Positions 7,505-15,071 of a stretch of DNA of 25,693 nucleotides are shown in pieces. The first letter of the stretch is position 1. Each line of letters starts with the position of its first letter. A model generated the notes under the pieces. The model had not been told where the DNA came from and did not search any database. It saw nothing but the letters and a program-made list of their open reading frames with translations. Source of the stretch: an uncultured Alistipes sp. (lineage in GTDB: Bacteria > Bacteroidota > Bacteroidia > Bacteroidales > UBA932); contig CABMPD010000025.1 in assembly GCA_902388455.1 (NCBI GenBank), forward strand, positions 1-25,693. Reading direction: 5' to 3'. The position numbers were made by a program, and so were the translations under genes.

Positions 7505-8641
7505 CTAACCGAGGAATCCGAGCAGGATACCTGCGGCGACGGCGGAACCGATCACACCGGCTACGTTCGGGCCCATAGCGTGCATCAGCAGGTGGTTGGT
7601 CTTGTCGTACTGCAGACCTACCAGCTGGGACACACGGGCGGAGTCCGGTACTGCGGATACTCCGGCGTTTCCGATGAGAGGGTTGATCTTGTTGCCGGGC
7701 TTGAGGAAGAGGTTGAAGATCTTCACAAACATCACACCGCCGAAGGTAGCTACCATGAAGGAGAACGCTCCGAGGATGAAGATGTACACGGATTTCAACT
7801 GCAGGAACTTGTCGGCCTGGGTGGAGCATCCTACAGTCAGACCGATGAGGATGGTCACGATGTCGATCAGCGGTCCGCGTGCGGTCTCGGCAAGACGGCG
7901 GGTAACGCCGCTCTCCTTAAGGAGGTTACCGAAGAAGAGCATACCCAGCAGAGGGATACCCGAGGGCACGATGAATGCAGTTACGAGGAAGCCGATGATA
8001 GGGAAGAGCTTCTTCTCTGTAGGGGATACCGGACGGGGCGGCTTCATCCTGATGAGTCTCTCCTTCTTGGTGGTCAGCAGCTTCATGATAGGAGGCTGGA
8101 TCACAGGTACCAGAGCCATGTAGGAGTATGCCGACACGGCGATGGCGCCCATAAGGTCGGGAGCAAGTCTCGAGGAGAGGAAGATGGCGGTAGGACCGTC
8201 TGCGCCTCCGATGATACCGATCGCACCTGCCTCAGCGGGAGAGAACCCGAGGGCAAGGGCCACGGTGTAGGCTCCGAAGATACCCAGCTGGGCAGCGGCT
8301 CCGATGAGCAGCAGCTTAGGGTTGGAGATCAGGGCGGAGAAGTCGGTCATCGCACCGATTCCGAGGAAGATCAGAGGCGGGTAGAAGCCCTTGATCACAC
8401 CATAGTAGAGTATGTTCAGCACAGAGCCTTCCTCATAGATGCCGACCGAGAGGCCGGGGAAGAGGGGGATGTTGCCGATGATGATACCGAATCCGATAGG
8501 AACCAGGAGCATGGGCTCCCACTCCTTCTTGATTGCGAGGTAGATGAACACCAGGCCGATGCAGATCATCAGCAGGTATGTCCACTCGAAATTCGCAAAT
8601 CCGGTATACTGCCAGAATTGTCTTAAATTTTCACCAATCAT
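7505..8641 (-). CDS. mmdB: Na+-pumping decarboxylase beta subunit (methylmalonyl-CoA decarboxylase)
   Basis: Membrane subunit (378 aa) that decarboxylates carboxybiotin and couples this to Na+ export. It is very hydrophobic with about ten membrane segments. Family hallmarks are GGADGPTAIF (145-154) with Asp148, Tyr174 in SAYSYMAL, and INPLIGNAGVSAVPDSARVS (319-338). N320, G324, S329 and R336 match residues known to matter in the Klebsiella oxaloacetate decarboxylase beta subunit (D203, Y229, N373, G377, S382, R389). It is shorter than the Klebsiella protein but within the range for this family. It starts 1 nt after mmdC and is the last gene before a strong terminator. The substrate is inferred from the neighbours: epimerase and a methylmalonyl/propionyl-type carboxyltransferase. 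Confidence 0.93.
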   Translation of the reverse strand: MIGENLRQFWQYTGFANFEWTYLLMICIGLVFIYLAIKKEWEPMLLVPIGFGIIIGNIPLFPGLSVGIYEEGSVLNILYYGVIKGFYPPLIFLGIGAMTDFSALISNPKLLLIGAAAQLGIFGAYTVALALGFSPAEAGAIGIIGGADGPTAIFLSSRLAPDLMGAIAVSAYSYMALVPVIQPPIMKLLTTKKERLIRMKPPRPVSPTEKKLFPIIGFLVTAFIVPSGIPLLGMLFFGNLLKESGVTRRLAETARGPLIDIVTILIGLTVGCSTQADKFLQLKSVYIFILGAFSFMVATFGGVMFVKIFNLFLKPGNKINPLIGNAGVSAVPDSARVSQLVGLQYDKTNHLLMHAMGPNVAGVIGSAVAAGILLGFLG

Positions 8642-8642
8642 A

Positions 8643-9083
8643 CTATCCTATAATAGCTAAGGGCGTTCCTTCCATTACAGAGTCGCCTTTGTTGACTTTA
8701 ATACTCTTGATAACACCGTCTGCGGTGGCCTCCACTACGTTCTCCATCTTCATAGCCTCGAGAACCATAATCTTCTGGCCGTTCTTTACGGTGTCGCCTT
8801 CCTTCACGCACACTTCCAGGATAACGCCGGGAAGGGGAGAGGATACGGTTGTACCGCCGGCTGTGGGAGCGGGAGCTGCTGCGGGCTTGGGAGCGGCTGC
8901 CGATACAGCGGGAGCGGCGGTTGCGGTTTTCACTACTTTGATGGCGGTAGGCTTCACGATGGGTTTCTCAAACTCTACCTTGTAGTTGGAGCCGTTGACC
9001 TCTACCGATGCCACTGACTCCTGTACATCGTTGATGACCACATTGTAGTCATTGCCGTTGATTTTGAGTTTATATTCTTTCAT
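8643..9083 (-). CDS. mmdC: Biotin carrier subunit of the Na+ decarboxylase
   Basis: Biotin carrier protein (146 aa, gamma subunit). It takes the carboxyl group from the carboxyltransferase and carries it to the membrane beta subunit. An N-terminal segment (1-45) is followed by an Ala/Pro-rich flexible linker (about 50-78) and a biotinyl domain (79-146). The biotinylation motif EAMKMEN (109-115) has Lys112 as the modified residue, 35 residues from the C terminus as usual. No biotin carboxylase domain or gene accompanies it, which points to a decarboxylase rather than a carboxylase. It sits between the OadG-like gene (11-bp gap) and mmdB. Confidence 0.93.
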   Translation of the reverse strand: MKEYKLKINGNDYNVVINDVQESVASVEVNGSNYKVEFEKPIVKPTAIKVVKTATAAPAVSAAAPKPAAAPAPTAGGTTVSSPLPGVILEVCVKEGDTVKNGQKIMVLEAMKMENVVEATADGVIKSIKVNKGDSVMEGTPLAIIG

Positions 9084-9094
9084 GGTCTGTATTA

Positions 9095-10024
9095 TTATCT
9101 TTGGTTCTTTTTAACTGTGGGTACCTGACGGAGAGTGTAGATCTTCGAGCTCCAGGGCGAGTAGCTCCTGTCGGTGTGGCTCATGGTGATGGTCAGGCTC
9201 TCGTTGTCATGGGCCTCGCTCTCCTCGTGGAAGAGGTGGAGGGCCACTGCGATGGCTGCGTATGTCTCGCCTGAGGTCTCCTTCACATTGACAGCAGTCT
9301 CTCCGCTACCGGCTGTGGCTGCTGTGGACTTCCGGTTCAGCTTGTTGACAGCGATATGGCCGGTGAACTTGAAGATGAAGCAGAGGATGATGAGGGCGCA
9401 GAATACTACGAGCATGGCAGTCATGGTAAGAATCCATCCGCCCGGGTCTTCTCTCGCCATTATCTGGCTCTTTGTCTCCTCGTCCACGCCGGCATTGTTG
9501 GTGCTGGGAGATGTCCAGGGCATGATGCCCCAGCCCTCGCCGCTGCCGTCGTTGGAACCTATGCCGTCCTCGATACGGCCGTAGGACTGGTCCACGCCGA
9601 GGTTCTTGGGCACTGCTATCTTGTCGATGACAGTACGTCCGTCACTGGCCACGAAGTATACAGTATCAGACTCTTCCAGGGTGAAGTTGATGTGGAAGGT
9701 TCCGTGGTAGGGATTGTTGTCCGCCCAGAAGAGGATGTGCTGGCGGGGTTTGATCTGAGTCAGCACGTCTCCCTTGGGGATGATGTATTTTTTCAGGTCG
9801 TTCGGATCGTTGGACAGGAAGCATCCGCCGATATCCACCGTACCGTAGGAGGTGTTGAAGAGCTCGAACCAGCCGTTGTGGAAGCCGAAATCGTCCTCGA
9901 AGTTGGTCTCATTGTGGATGAGCAGCTCGTTCAGACGCATATCGCTCTGGCTCTGGGCACTCAGGGTGAACACGGACAGAGTAACTGCGAGACCCGACAC
10001 CAATATGAATCTAAGTTTGTTCAT
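9095..10024 (-). CDS. Lamin-tail domain / OadG fusion, decarboxylase delta-like subunit
   Basis: A 309-aa membrane protein in the position of the small delta (OadG-like) subunit. Residues 1-23 are a signal peptide ending in LSAQ. Residues about 27-175 resemble a lamin-tail domain: MRLNELLIHNE opening, WFELFNTS and IDIGGCFLSND-like segment, then repeated beta strands. One membrane helix (about 197-219) follows, then a cytoplasmic tail with ETYAAIAVALHLF (253-265), the typical OadG tail element, and a WSSKIYTLRQ end. OadG-type subunits are normally about 80-120 aa and bind the carboxyltransferase. Here topology places the extra domain in the periplasm. The fusion probably occurs in other Bacteroidales; the role of the outer domain is unknown to me. 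Confidence 0.8.
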   Translation of the reverse strand: MNKLRFILVSGLAVTLSVFTLSAQSQSDMRLNELLIHNETNFEDDFGFHNGWFELFNTSYGTVDIGGCFLSNDPNDLKKYIIPKGDVLTQIKPRQHILFWADNNPYHGTFHINFTLEESDTVYFVASDGRTVIDKIAVPKNLGVDQSYGRIEDGIGSNDGSGEGWGIMPWTSPSTNNAGVDEETKSQIMAREDPGGWILTMTAMLVVFCALIILCFIFKFTGHIAVNKLNRKSTAATAGSGETAVNVKETSGETYAAIAVALHLFHEESEAHDNESLTITMSHTDRSYSPWSSKIYTLRQVPTVKKNQR

Positions 10025-10042
10025 TTCAGTCGGTTTGATGTG

Positions 10043-11605
10043 TTACAAAGGAAGATTGTCATGCTTCTTGGCAGGGTTGCTCAGCTTCTTGGTTGAGAGC
10101 TGCTCCAGGGCGCGGATTACGCGGAAGCGGGTATTGCGGGGCTCGATGACATCGTCGATGTAACCGTAGCTGGCTGCCTTGTAGGGGTTGCAGAAGAGAT
10201 CGTTGTACTCTTTCTTCTTGGCAGCTGCGAGCTCGGCACGTTTGTCGGGATCCTCGATAGCCTTGATCTCCTTGGAGTAGAGCACCTCTACGGCACCGTC
10301 GGCACCCATCACGGCGATGTTGGCTGTAGGCCATGCGTAGTTGATGTCGCCGCGGAGCTGCTTGCAGCTCATCACGATGTGCGAACCGCCGTAGGACTTG
10401 CGGAGGGTAACGGTGACTTTGGGCACTGTGGCCTCACCGTAAGCATAGAGCAGCTTGGCTCCGTGAACGATGATTCCGCCGTACTCCTGCTGGGTTCCGG
10501 GCAGGAAGCCGGGAACGTCCACGAGGGTTACGATGGGGATGTTGAAGGCGTCGCAGAAACGTACGAAACGTGCAGCTTTTCTCGAAGAGTTGATGTCGAG
10601 CACGCCGGCCAGGTACTTGGGCTGGTTGGCCACGATACCTACGGATGTGCCGCCCATGTGAGCGAAGCCGATGATGATGTTCTTGGCGTAGTCCTTGTGA
10701 ATCTCGAAGAATTCTCCGTCATCCACGATGCCGCCGATAACATTGTACATGTCGTATGCCTCGTTGGGGCTGTCGGGTATGATGGAGTTGAGTGAATCCT
10801 CAAGTCTCTCGATAGGGTCAGCGGTGGGCTTGTAGGGAGGTTCCTCCATATTGTTCTGAGGAATGAATGAGAGGAGCTTGCGGATGATGGCGATAGCGTC
10901 CTCCTCGGAGTCGGCGGCGAAGTGTGCGACACCGCTCTTGGAAGCGTGTACGGATGCACCGCCGAGCTGTTCCTGTGTAACCACCTCGCCAGTTACAGAC
11001 TTAACCACTGCGGGGCCGGTCAGGAACATGTAGCTGGTGCCCTTGGCCATGATGTTGAAGTCGGTCAGGGCGGGAGAGTAAACCGCACCGCCGGCGCAGG
11101 GACCGAGGATGGCGGAGATCTGAGGGATGACACCCGATGCGAGGATGTTCCTCTGGAATATCTCGGCGTATCCTGCGAGGGCGTTCACGCCTTCCTGGAT
11201 ACGTGCTCCGCCGGAGTCGTTCAGACCGATGACGGGAGCGCCCATCTTCATGGCCTGGTCCATGATCTTGCAGATCTTCAGAGCGAGGGTCTCGGAAAGG
11301 GAACCGCCGAATACTGTAAAGTCCTGTGCGAAGACATATACGAGACGTCCGTCGATAGTACCGTAGCCGGTAACCACGCCGTCACCGAGGAATGTGGTCT
11401 TGTCCATGCCGAAGTTGGTGCAGCGGTGGGTGACGAACATGTCGAATTCCTCGAAGCTGCCTTCGTCGAGGAGCATGGCGATCCTTTCGCGGGCAGTGTA
11501 TTTGCCCTTCTGGTGCTGAGAGTCGATTCTCTTCTGGCCACCGCCGAGGCGGGCCTTCTCACGAAGCTCTATCAGCGCTTTTACTTGTTCAAGCTGTTGG
11601 CTCAT
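10043..11605 (-). CDS. mmdA: Methylmalonyl-CoA decarboxylase carboxyltransferase subunit
   Basis: Carboxyltransferase (520 aa) that moves the carboxyl group of methylmalonyl-CoA to biotin and releases propionyl-CoA. It has two crotonase-like halves (about 20-260 and 265-515). Acyl-CoA and biotin-site glycine motifs are [11 protein letters not shown] (129-139), [12 protein letters not shown] (168-179), [11 protein letters not shown] (364-374) and [10 protein letters not shown] (404-413). Asp420 in [17 protein letters not shown] corresponds to the residue reported to favour propionyl- over acetyl-CoA in Streptomyces PccB. By sequence alone it could be a propionyl-CoA carboxylase beta chain. The adjoining Na+ pump subunits and lack of a biotin carboxylase gene favour the decarboxylase. 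It lies 34 bp after mce. Confidence 0.92.
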   Translation of the reverse strand: MSQQLEQVKALIELREKARLGGGQKRIDSQHQKGKYTARERIAMLLDEGSFEEFDMFVTHRCTNFGMDKTTFLGDGVVTGYGTIDGRLVYVFAQDFTVFGGSLSETLALKICKIMDQAMKMGAPVIGLNDSGGARIQEGVNALAGYAEIFQRNILASGVIPQISAILGPCAGGAVYSPALTDFNIMAKGTSYMFLTGPAVVKSVTGEVVTQEQLGGASVHASKSGVAHFAADSEEDAIAIIRKLLSFIPQNNMEEPPYKPTADPIERLEDSLNSIIPDSPNEAYDMYNVIGGIVDDGEFFEIHKDYAKNIIIGFAHMGGTSVGIVANQPKYLAGVLDINSSRKAARFVRFCDAFNIPIVTLVDVPGFLPGTQQEYGGIIVHGAKLLYAYGEATVPKVTVTLRKSYGGSHIVMSCKQLRGDINYAWPTANIAVMGADGAVEVLYSKEIKAIEDPDKRAELAAAKKKEYNDLFCNPYKAASYGYIDDVIEPRNTRFRVIRALEQLSTKKLSNPAKKHDNLPL

Positions 11606-11639
11606 AACTTAATCTTTCGGTTATTAATTAGTGTTTCGG

Positions 11640-12056
11640 TTATTTGTTGTTGGGATCCTCGCACAGCTCTGTGAGCACGCCGTGAGTGGACTTGGGATGG
11701 AGGAATGCGATATTGAGGCCCTCTGCGCCTTTGCGGGGAGCCTTGTCGATGAGTCTTACGCCCTTGGACTCCATCTCGTTGAGGGCGTTCTGCACACCGT
11801 CCTTAACGCTGAATGCGAGGTGGTGGATGCCTTCGCCCCTTTTCTCGATGAAGCCGGCGATAGTTCCGTCAGGAGAGGTGCTCTCGAGCAGCTCGAGCTT
11901 GGTCTGTCCGATTTTGAAGAAAGCGGTTCTTACTTTCTGGTCGGGAACCTCTTCGATAGAGTAGCATTTGAGGCCCAACATGTTCTCGTAATAAGGAATA
12001 GCCTCGTCCAGAGACTTGACGGCGATTCCGAGGTGTTCAATATGTGACAGTTCCAT
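11640..12056 (-). CDS. mce: Methylmalonyl-CoA epimerase
   Basis: Epimerase of the vicinal oxygen chelate family (138 aa). It interconverts (R)- and (S)-methylmalonyl-CoA, joining the B12-dependent mutase (R form) to the decarboxylase (S form). Two beta-alpha-beta-beta-beta repeats are visible. Likely metal ligands are His8 (IEHLGIAV), a position in TKLELLE near residue 55, His79 (GIHHLAFSV) and Glu130 (GVLTELCE). Length is normal. The gene is followed by mmdA after 34 bp and preceded by yebC after 22 bp. The mutase itself is not in the window. Its direct link to the decarboxylase genes supports methylmalonyl-CoA as the substrate of the Na+ pump. Confidence 0.95.
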   Translation of the reverse strand: MELSHIEHLGIAVKSLDEAIPYYENMLGLKCYSIEEVPDQKVRTAFFKIGQTKLELLESTSPDGTIAGFIEKRGEGIHHLAFSVKDGVQNALNEMESKGVRLIDKAPRKGAEGLNIAFLHPKSTHGVLTELCEDPNNK

Positions 12057-12078
12057 AATAAAGTATTTTTAGAGTTGT

Positions 12079-12813
12079 TTATTCTTCGTCAGCCAGTTCC
12101 ATGGTGTGGTAGACGTTCTGAACGTCATCGTCGTTCTCAAGCTTGTCGATGAGCTTCAGGATGCCTTCCTTCTCCTCGGGGGTGAGTTTCTTGAGAGGTA
12201 CGTTAGGAATCCTCTCGAAGCCGCCGGATACGATGGTGAAGCCGTTGTCCTCGAGATATTTCTGGATAGCACCGAATGACTCGAACTCGCCATATATATA
12301 AATGGTATCCTCATCCTCATCCTTGTACACGTCATCCACTCCGTAGTCGATGAGCTCGAGCTCCAGCTCGTCCATGTCCACAGGAGAGTCTTTCTTGACC
12401 TTGAATACGCATTTGTGGTCGAACATGAAGCTTACGCAGCCCTGTGTGCCGAGCGCTCCGCCTACTTTGGTGAAATAGCTGCGGATGTTGGCCACTGTCC
12501 TCATGTTGTTGTCGGTGGCTGTCTCGATCAGGAATGCGATGCCGTGGGGACCGAAACCTTCGTATACGATTTCCTCGTAGTCGCCGGCGTCGTGCTCTAC
12601 GGCTCTCTTGATGGCTCTCTCAATATTGTCCTTGGGCATATTCTCGCTGCGGGCGGTCTGGATCAGGGTTCTCAGACGCGGATTGTTGTCAGGGTCGGGT
12701 CCACCGGCCTTCGCAGCTATGGTGATTTCTTTTCCGAGACGGGTGAATACGCGGGCCATGTTGCCCCAGCGCTTGAACTTGCGCTCTTTTCTGAATTCGA
12801 ATGCTCTTCCCAT
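12079..12813 (-). CDS. yebC: YebC/PmpR family protein
   Basis: Full-length YebC/TACO1 family protein (244 aa). It carries the N-terminal signature GRAFEFRKERKFKRWGNMAR and the downstream block GGPDPDNNPRLRTLIQTARS (37-56) with KDNIERAIKRA, then two alpha-beta domains (about 80-240). The family was long annotated as a transcription regulator; more recent work ties members to translation of difficult proline-rich stretches. Which applies here cannot be read from sequence. It lies 13 bp after the TPR gene and 22 bp before mce on the same strand, with no terminator on either side, so it may be co-transcribed with the methylmalonyl-CoA genes. Confidence 0.93.
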   Translation of the reverse strand: MGRAFEFRKERKFKRWGNMARVFTRLGKEITIAAKAGGPDPDNNPRLRTLIQTARSENMPKDNIERAIKRAVEHDAGDYEEIVYEGFGPHGIAFLIETATDNNMRTVANIRSYFTKVGGALGTQGCVSFMFDHKCVFKVKKDSPVDMDELELELIDYGVDDVYKDEDEDTIYIYGEFESFGAIQKYLEDNGFTIVSGGFERIPNVPLKKLTPEEKEGILKLIDKLENDDDVQNVYHTMELADEE

Positions 12814-12826
12814 ATACTTCTTGCTT

Positions 12827-13495
12827 CTACTTCTTTACTTCAATGCGTGTGATGTATTTGTCAATCTCGTATCCCTCGTATGTCTGGGGATATTTGTCCT
12901 TGATGACACGGTAGTGGACCAGTGCCTCGTCGTTGCGGCCGAGTTCCTCGCAGATGATACCGGCCTTGAGCAGGTAGGAAGCTGCGAAGATATTGTCCTC
13001 AACACCGGCAGCCTGAAGATAGTAGCTGAGGGCGCTTTCATAGTCCTCGCTCATAGAGTATGCATCTCCGATGCAGGAGAGTGCGCGGGCCTTGAGGACG
13101 GGATCCTTGCCGTTGTACTTGGTCAGGTAGCCGATAGCCTCGGGCGCATTGCCAAGCTGAAGCTCGCAGATTCCGGCGTAGAGATATACCGCCTTGCCTG
13201 CCTTGGCACCGTATTCATCAATAATCTGGATGAAACCGAGTGAATTGCCGTCGCCATTGAGGGCCTTGTCGTAGTCCTCTGCCCTGAAGTACTGTTCCGC
13301 GGTGAATGTCTGTCCTTCGGCCTCTTCTTTCAGGGGCTTGGAATAGAACTGGATGATGAGGACGATAATCGCCGCAACAACGACCAGACCGGCGCCGATG
13401 TAGCCGATCAGTTTGCCGTTTTTCTTAAAGAATACCTCAGTCTTGGAGACGGCCTCGCCGACTGTTTCGTTGGAAGTGTTTACGTTCTTTGCCAT
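12827..13495 (-). CDS. Membrane-anchored tetratricopeptide repeat protein
   Basis: A 222-aa protein with a short cytoplasmic N terminus, one membrane helix (about 29-50) and helical repeats over 60-215 with TPR-like spacing of Ala, Gly and Tyr (for example ARALSCIGDAYSMSEDYESA and YLLKAGIICEELGRNDEA). Overall shape resembles the YfgM-type anchored TPR proteins that assist secretion or envelope assembly, but I cannot assign it to that group. A homologous gene next to recF is, from memory, common in Bacteroides. It is divergent from recF and has its own promoter candidate; yebC follows after 13 bp. Confidence 0.8.
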   Translation of the reverse strand: MAKNVNTSNETVGEAVSKTEVFFKKNGKLIGYIGAGLVVVAAIIVLIIQFYSKPLKEEAEGQTFTAEQYFRAEDYDKALNGDGNSLGFIQIIDEYGAKAGKAVYLYAGICELQLGNAPEAIGYLTKYNGKDPVLKARALSCIGDAYSMSEDYESALSYYLQAAGVEDNIFAASYLLKAGIICEELGRNDEALVHYRVIKDKYPQTYEGYEIDKYITRIEVKK

Positions 13496-13530
13496 TTTTG
13501 CAATAAATTCTGATTTTTATATAATGGTTG

Positions 13531-13560
13531 CAAAAATACAACAATTTGTGTAATCGCAAA
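13531..13560 (-). promoter_or_regulatory. Promoter of the TPR-yebC transcription unit
   Basis: On the minus strand TTTG (plus 13557-13560), 18 bp of spacer, and TATTTTTG (plus 13531-13538) fit the Bacteroidota TTTG/TAnnTTTG promoter. The box lies about 35 bp upstream of the TPR start codon. No further promoter of this quality is obvious before mce, so it may drive the whole run to mmdB. Confidence 0.6.
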
Positions 13561-13583
13561 GACAAAATCACAATAAATTGTTC

Positions 13584-13591
13584 TATATTTG
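13584..13591 (+). promoter_or_regulatory. Candidate -7 element of recF
   Basis: TATATTTG matches TAnnTTTG and lies 18 bp before the recF ATG, giving a leader of only about a dozen bases. No TTG is found at the expected -33 distance, so this is a partial promoter match. Confidence 0.4.
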
Positions 13592-13609
13592 TTGTTAAAA
13601 TAAAGGAAG

Positions 13610-14722
13610 ATGTATCTACGGAGAATAATCGTTCGGGATTTCAAGAATATCGGCAGTGCAGACGTATCTTTCTCACCCAAAATCAACTGTATATGCGGCA
13701 ATAACGGGGAGGGCAAGACCTGTCTTCTGGATGCGGTTCACTACCTGTCCATGACTAGAAGTTTTCTCTCTTCCAATGACAGATATACGTATTCCTACGG
13801 TAAGGACGAGGCAGTCCTCCACGGAACTTACCGGGATGCCGGTGCAGAGGAGGATATTGCAGTGTCAGTCCGTTCTGACGGAAATAAGACTGTCAGGCGC
13901 AACGGCAAGACTTACAGGCGTCTGTCGGAACACATCGGCCGTATTCCGGTAGTGATGACAGCCCCTTCGGATATATCCCTGATACATGATTCCGGAGAGG
14001 AACGCAGGCGCTTTCTGAATATGATGATATCGCAGATGGACAGGGAGTATCTCCGGGCTCTGTCGGCATATAACGGTCTGCTGAAACAGCGTAACGCGGC
14101 TCTACGGCAGGAAGGGACGCCGGACCTGCTGATTGATACTATATCGGAGCGGATGTCCGCACCTGCAGCCTATATCTATGAAAAGAGGAAGGACGCCGCC
14201 CAGATGCTGGCATCCAAGTCAGAGGAGTTCTATGCTCTCATCTCCGGAGGACGGGAAAATGTAGAGATCCGGTACCGCTCTGACCTGAACAGGACTGACG
14301 CGGCATCAGTGTTCTCTTCTTCACTTCCGAAGGACCGGGTCGTGGGATATACCACTGCTGGGATACAGCGGGATGACCTGGAATTGTACATGGACGGTTA
14401 TCCGCTCAGGAAGTGTGCCTCCCAAGGACAGCAGAAGTCGTTTCTCATTGCTCTTAAAATGGCTCAGTATCAGGTGATGCGTCAGAACAGCGAGGTCCGT
14501 CCCATTCTGCTTTTCGATGATCTCTTTGACAAACTGGATTCAACGCGTGTCGCGGCATTGATCCGTATGGTGTTGGAAGGGGATTTCGGCCAGATATTCA
14601 TAACAGATACCGATGAGAAGCGGCTGAGAAGTATTGTAGGCGGGATTACGGATCAGGGTCGTTTTTTCCATGTCAGCGGAGGAATTATAACTGAAAAGGA
14701 ACAGGAGACATGCAACGTATAG
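13610..14722 (+). CDS. recF: DNA replication and repair protein RecF
   Basis: RecF (370 aa), an SMC-like ATPase that helps load RecA at gapped DNA and stalled forks in the RecFOR pathway. Walker A is GNNGEGKT (30-37). The ABC-type signature region is SQGQQKSF (271-278) and Walker B is ILLFDDL (299-305), followed by DKLD. Arm-domain helices fill about 125-235. The start at YLRRIIVRDFKN fits the first strand of the family. The stop overlaps the start of the next gene by 13 bp. The gene does not sit beside dnaA, dnaN or gyrB here, unlike the classical bacterial order, which fits Bacteroidota. Confidence 0.96.
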   Translation: MYLRRIIVRDFKNIGSADVSFSPKINCICGNNGEGKTCLLDAVHYLSMTRSFLSSNDRYTYSYGKDEAVLHGTYRDAGAEEDIAVSVRSDGNKTVRRNGKTYRRLSEHIGRIPVVMTAPSDISLIHDSGEERRRFLNMMISQMDREYLRALSAYNGLLKQRNAALRQEGTPDLLIDTISERMSAPAAYIYEKRKDAAQMLASKSEEFYALISGGRENVEIRYRSDLNRTDAASVFSSSLPKDRVVGYTTAGIQRDDLELYMDGYPLRKCASQGQQKSFLIALKMAQYQVMRQNSEVRPILLFDDLFDKLDSTRVAALIRMVLEGDFGQIFITDTDEKRLRSIVGGITDQGRFFHVSGGIITEKEQETCNV

Positions 14723-15000
14723 GGGAGAAACTGCTGGGCGAGGTCCTCAGGGATTATATCCAGGAAACCGGTCTGGCTGAAAGAATGCAGGCTCTCGATA
14801 TCTGCGCTCTCTGGCCACTGGCCGCCGGACAGAGGGTGGCGGAGGCAACTCGTTCTCTGCGTTATGCGGACGGTGTCCTGTATTGCCAGATGACCTCTTC
14901 AACCGTACGCAATATGTTGTTCTATAATATAGAAGGGGTACGGAGCGAACTGAACCGCCTTGCCGGCGGCACACGGGTAAGGAAGATTGTGCTGCGCTGA
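14710..15000 (+). CDS. DUF721 (DciA-like) protein
   Basis: A 96-aa protein of the DUF721 family. The pattern is LWPLAAGQRVAEATRSLRYADGVLYCQMTSSTVRNMLFY with a final VRKIVLR, matching the W-x-x-x-x-G...T...dG.L.v.v.ss block of the family. Family members include DciA, a helper of the replicative helicase DnaB in bacteria that lack DnaC. It begins inside recF (13-bp overlap), which suggests coupled translation and a link to replication. It is shorter than proteobacterial DciA and has only the core domain. Confidence 0.82.
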   Translation: MQRIGEKLLGEVLRDYIQETGLAERMQALDICALWPLAAGQRVAEATRSLRYADGVLYCQMTSSTVRNMLFYNIEGVRSELNRLAGGTRVRKIVLR

Positions 15001-15002
15001 TA

Positions 15003-15034
15003 TTTTGATATATCGTGCAAAATAGTTACCTTTG
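15003..15034 (+). promoter_or_regulatory. Promoter of the DUF4301 gene
   Basis: TTTTG (15003-15007), a 19-bp spacer, and TACCTTTG (15027-15034) match the Bacteroidota -33/-7 consensus very well. The DUF4301 start codon lies 38 bp downstream of the -7 box, so this gene has its own promoter after the recF pair. Confidence 0.75.
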
Positions 15035-15071
15035 ATAGCATTAACTGAAAATCAACTTAAAACTAGACGAT

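Noticed and set aside
7580..8626. Long open frame of 348 codons opposite mmdB
   Set aside because: It is the antisense of a well-conserved membrane protein. The translation is rich in His, Asp, Glu, Gly and Gln with no domain or hydrophobic core, and the codon bias comes from the real gene.
10043..11605. Propionyl-CoA or acetyl-CoA carboxylase beta chain as the function of mmdA
   Set aside because: Sequence similarity allows it, but the neighbours are Na+ pump subunits and an epimerase, and no biotin carboxylase is present. Decarboxylase fits better.
12057..12078. Cobalamin riboswitch before mce (the pathway uses a B12-dependent mutase)
   Set aside because: Only 22 bp lie between yebC and mce, far too few for a riboswitch, and no such structure is seen upstream of the TPR gene.
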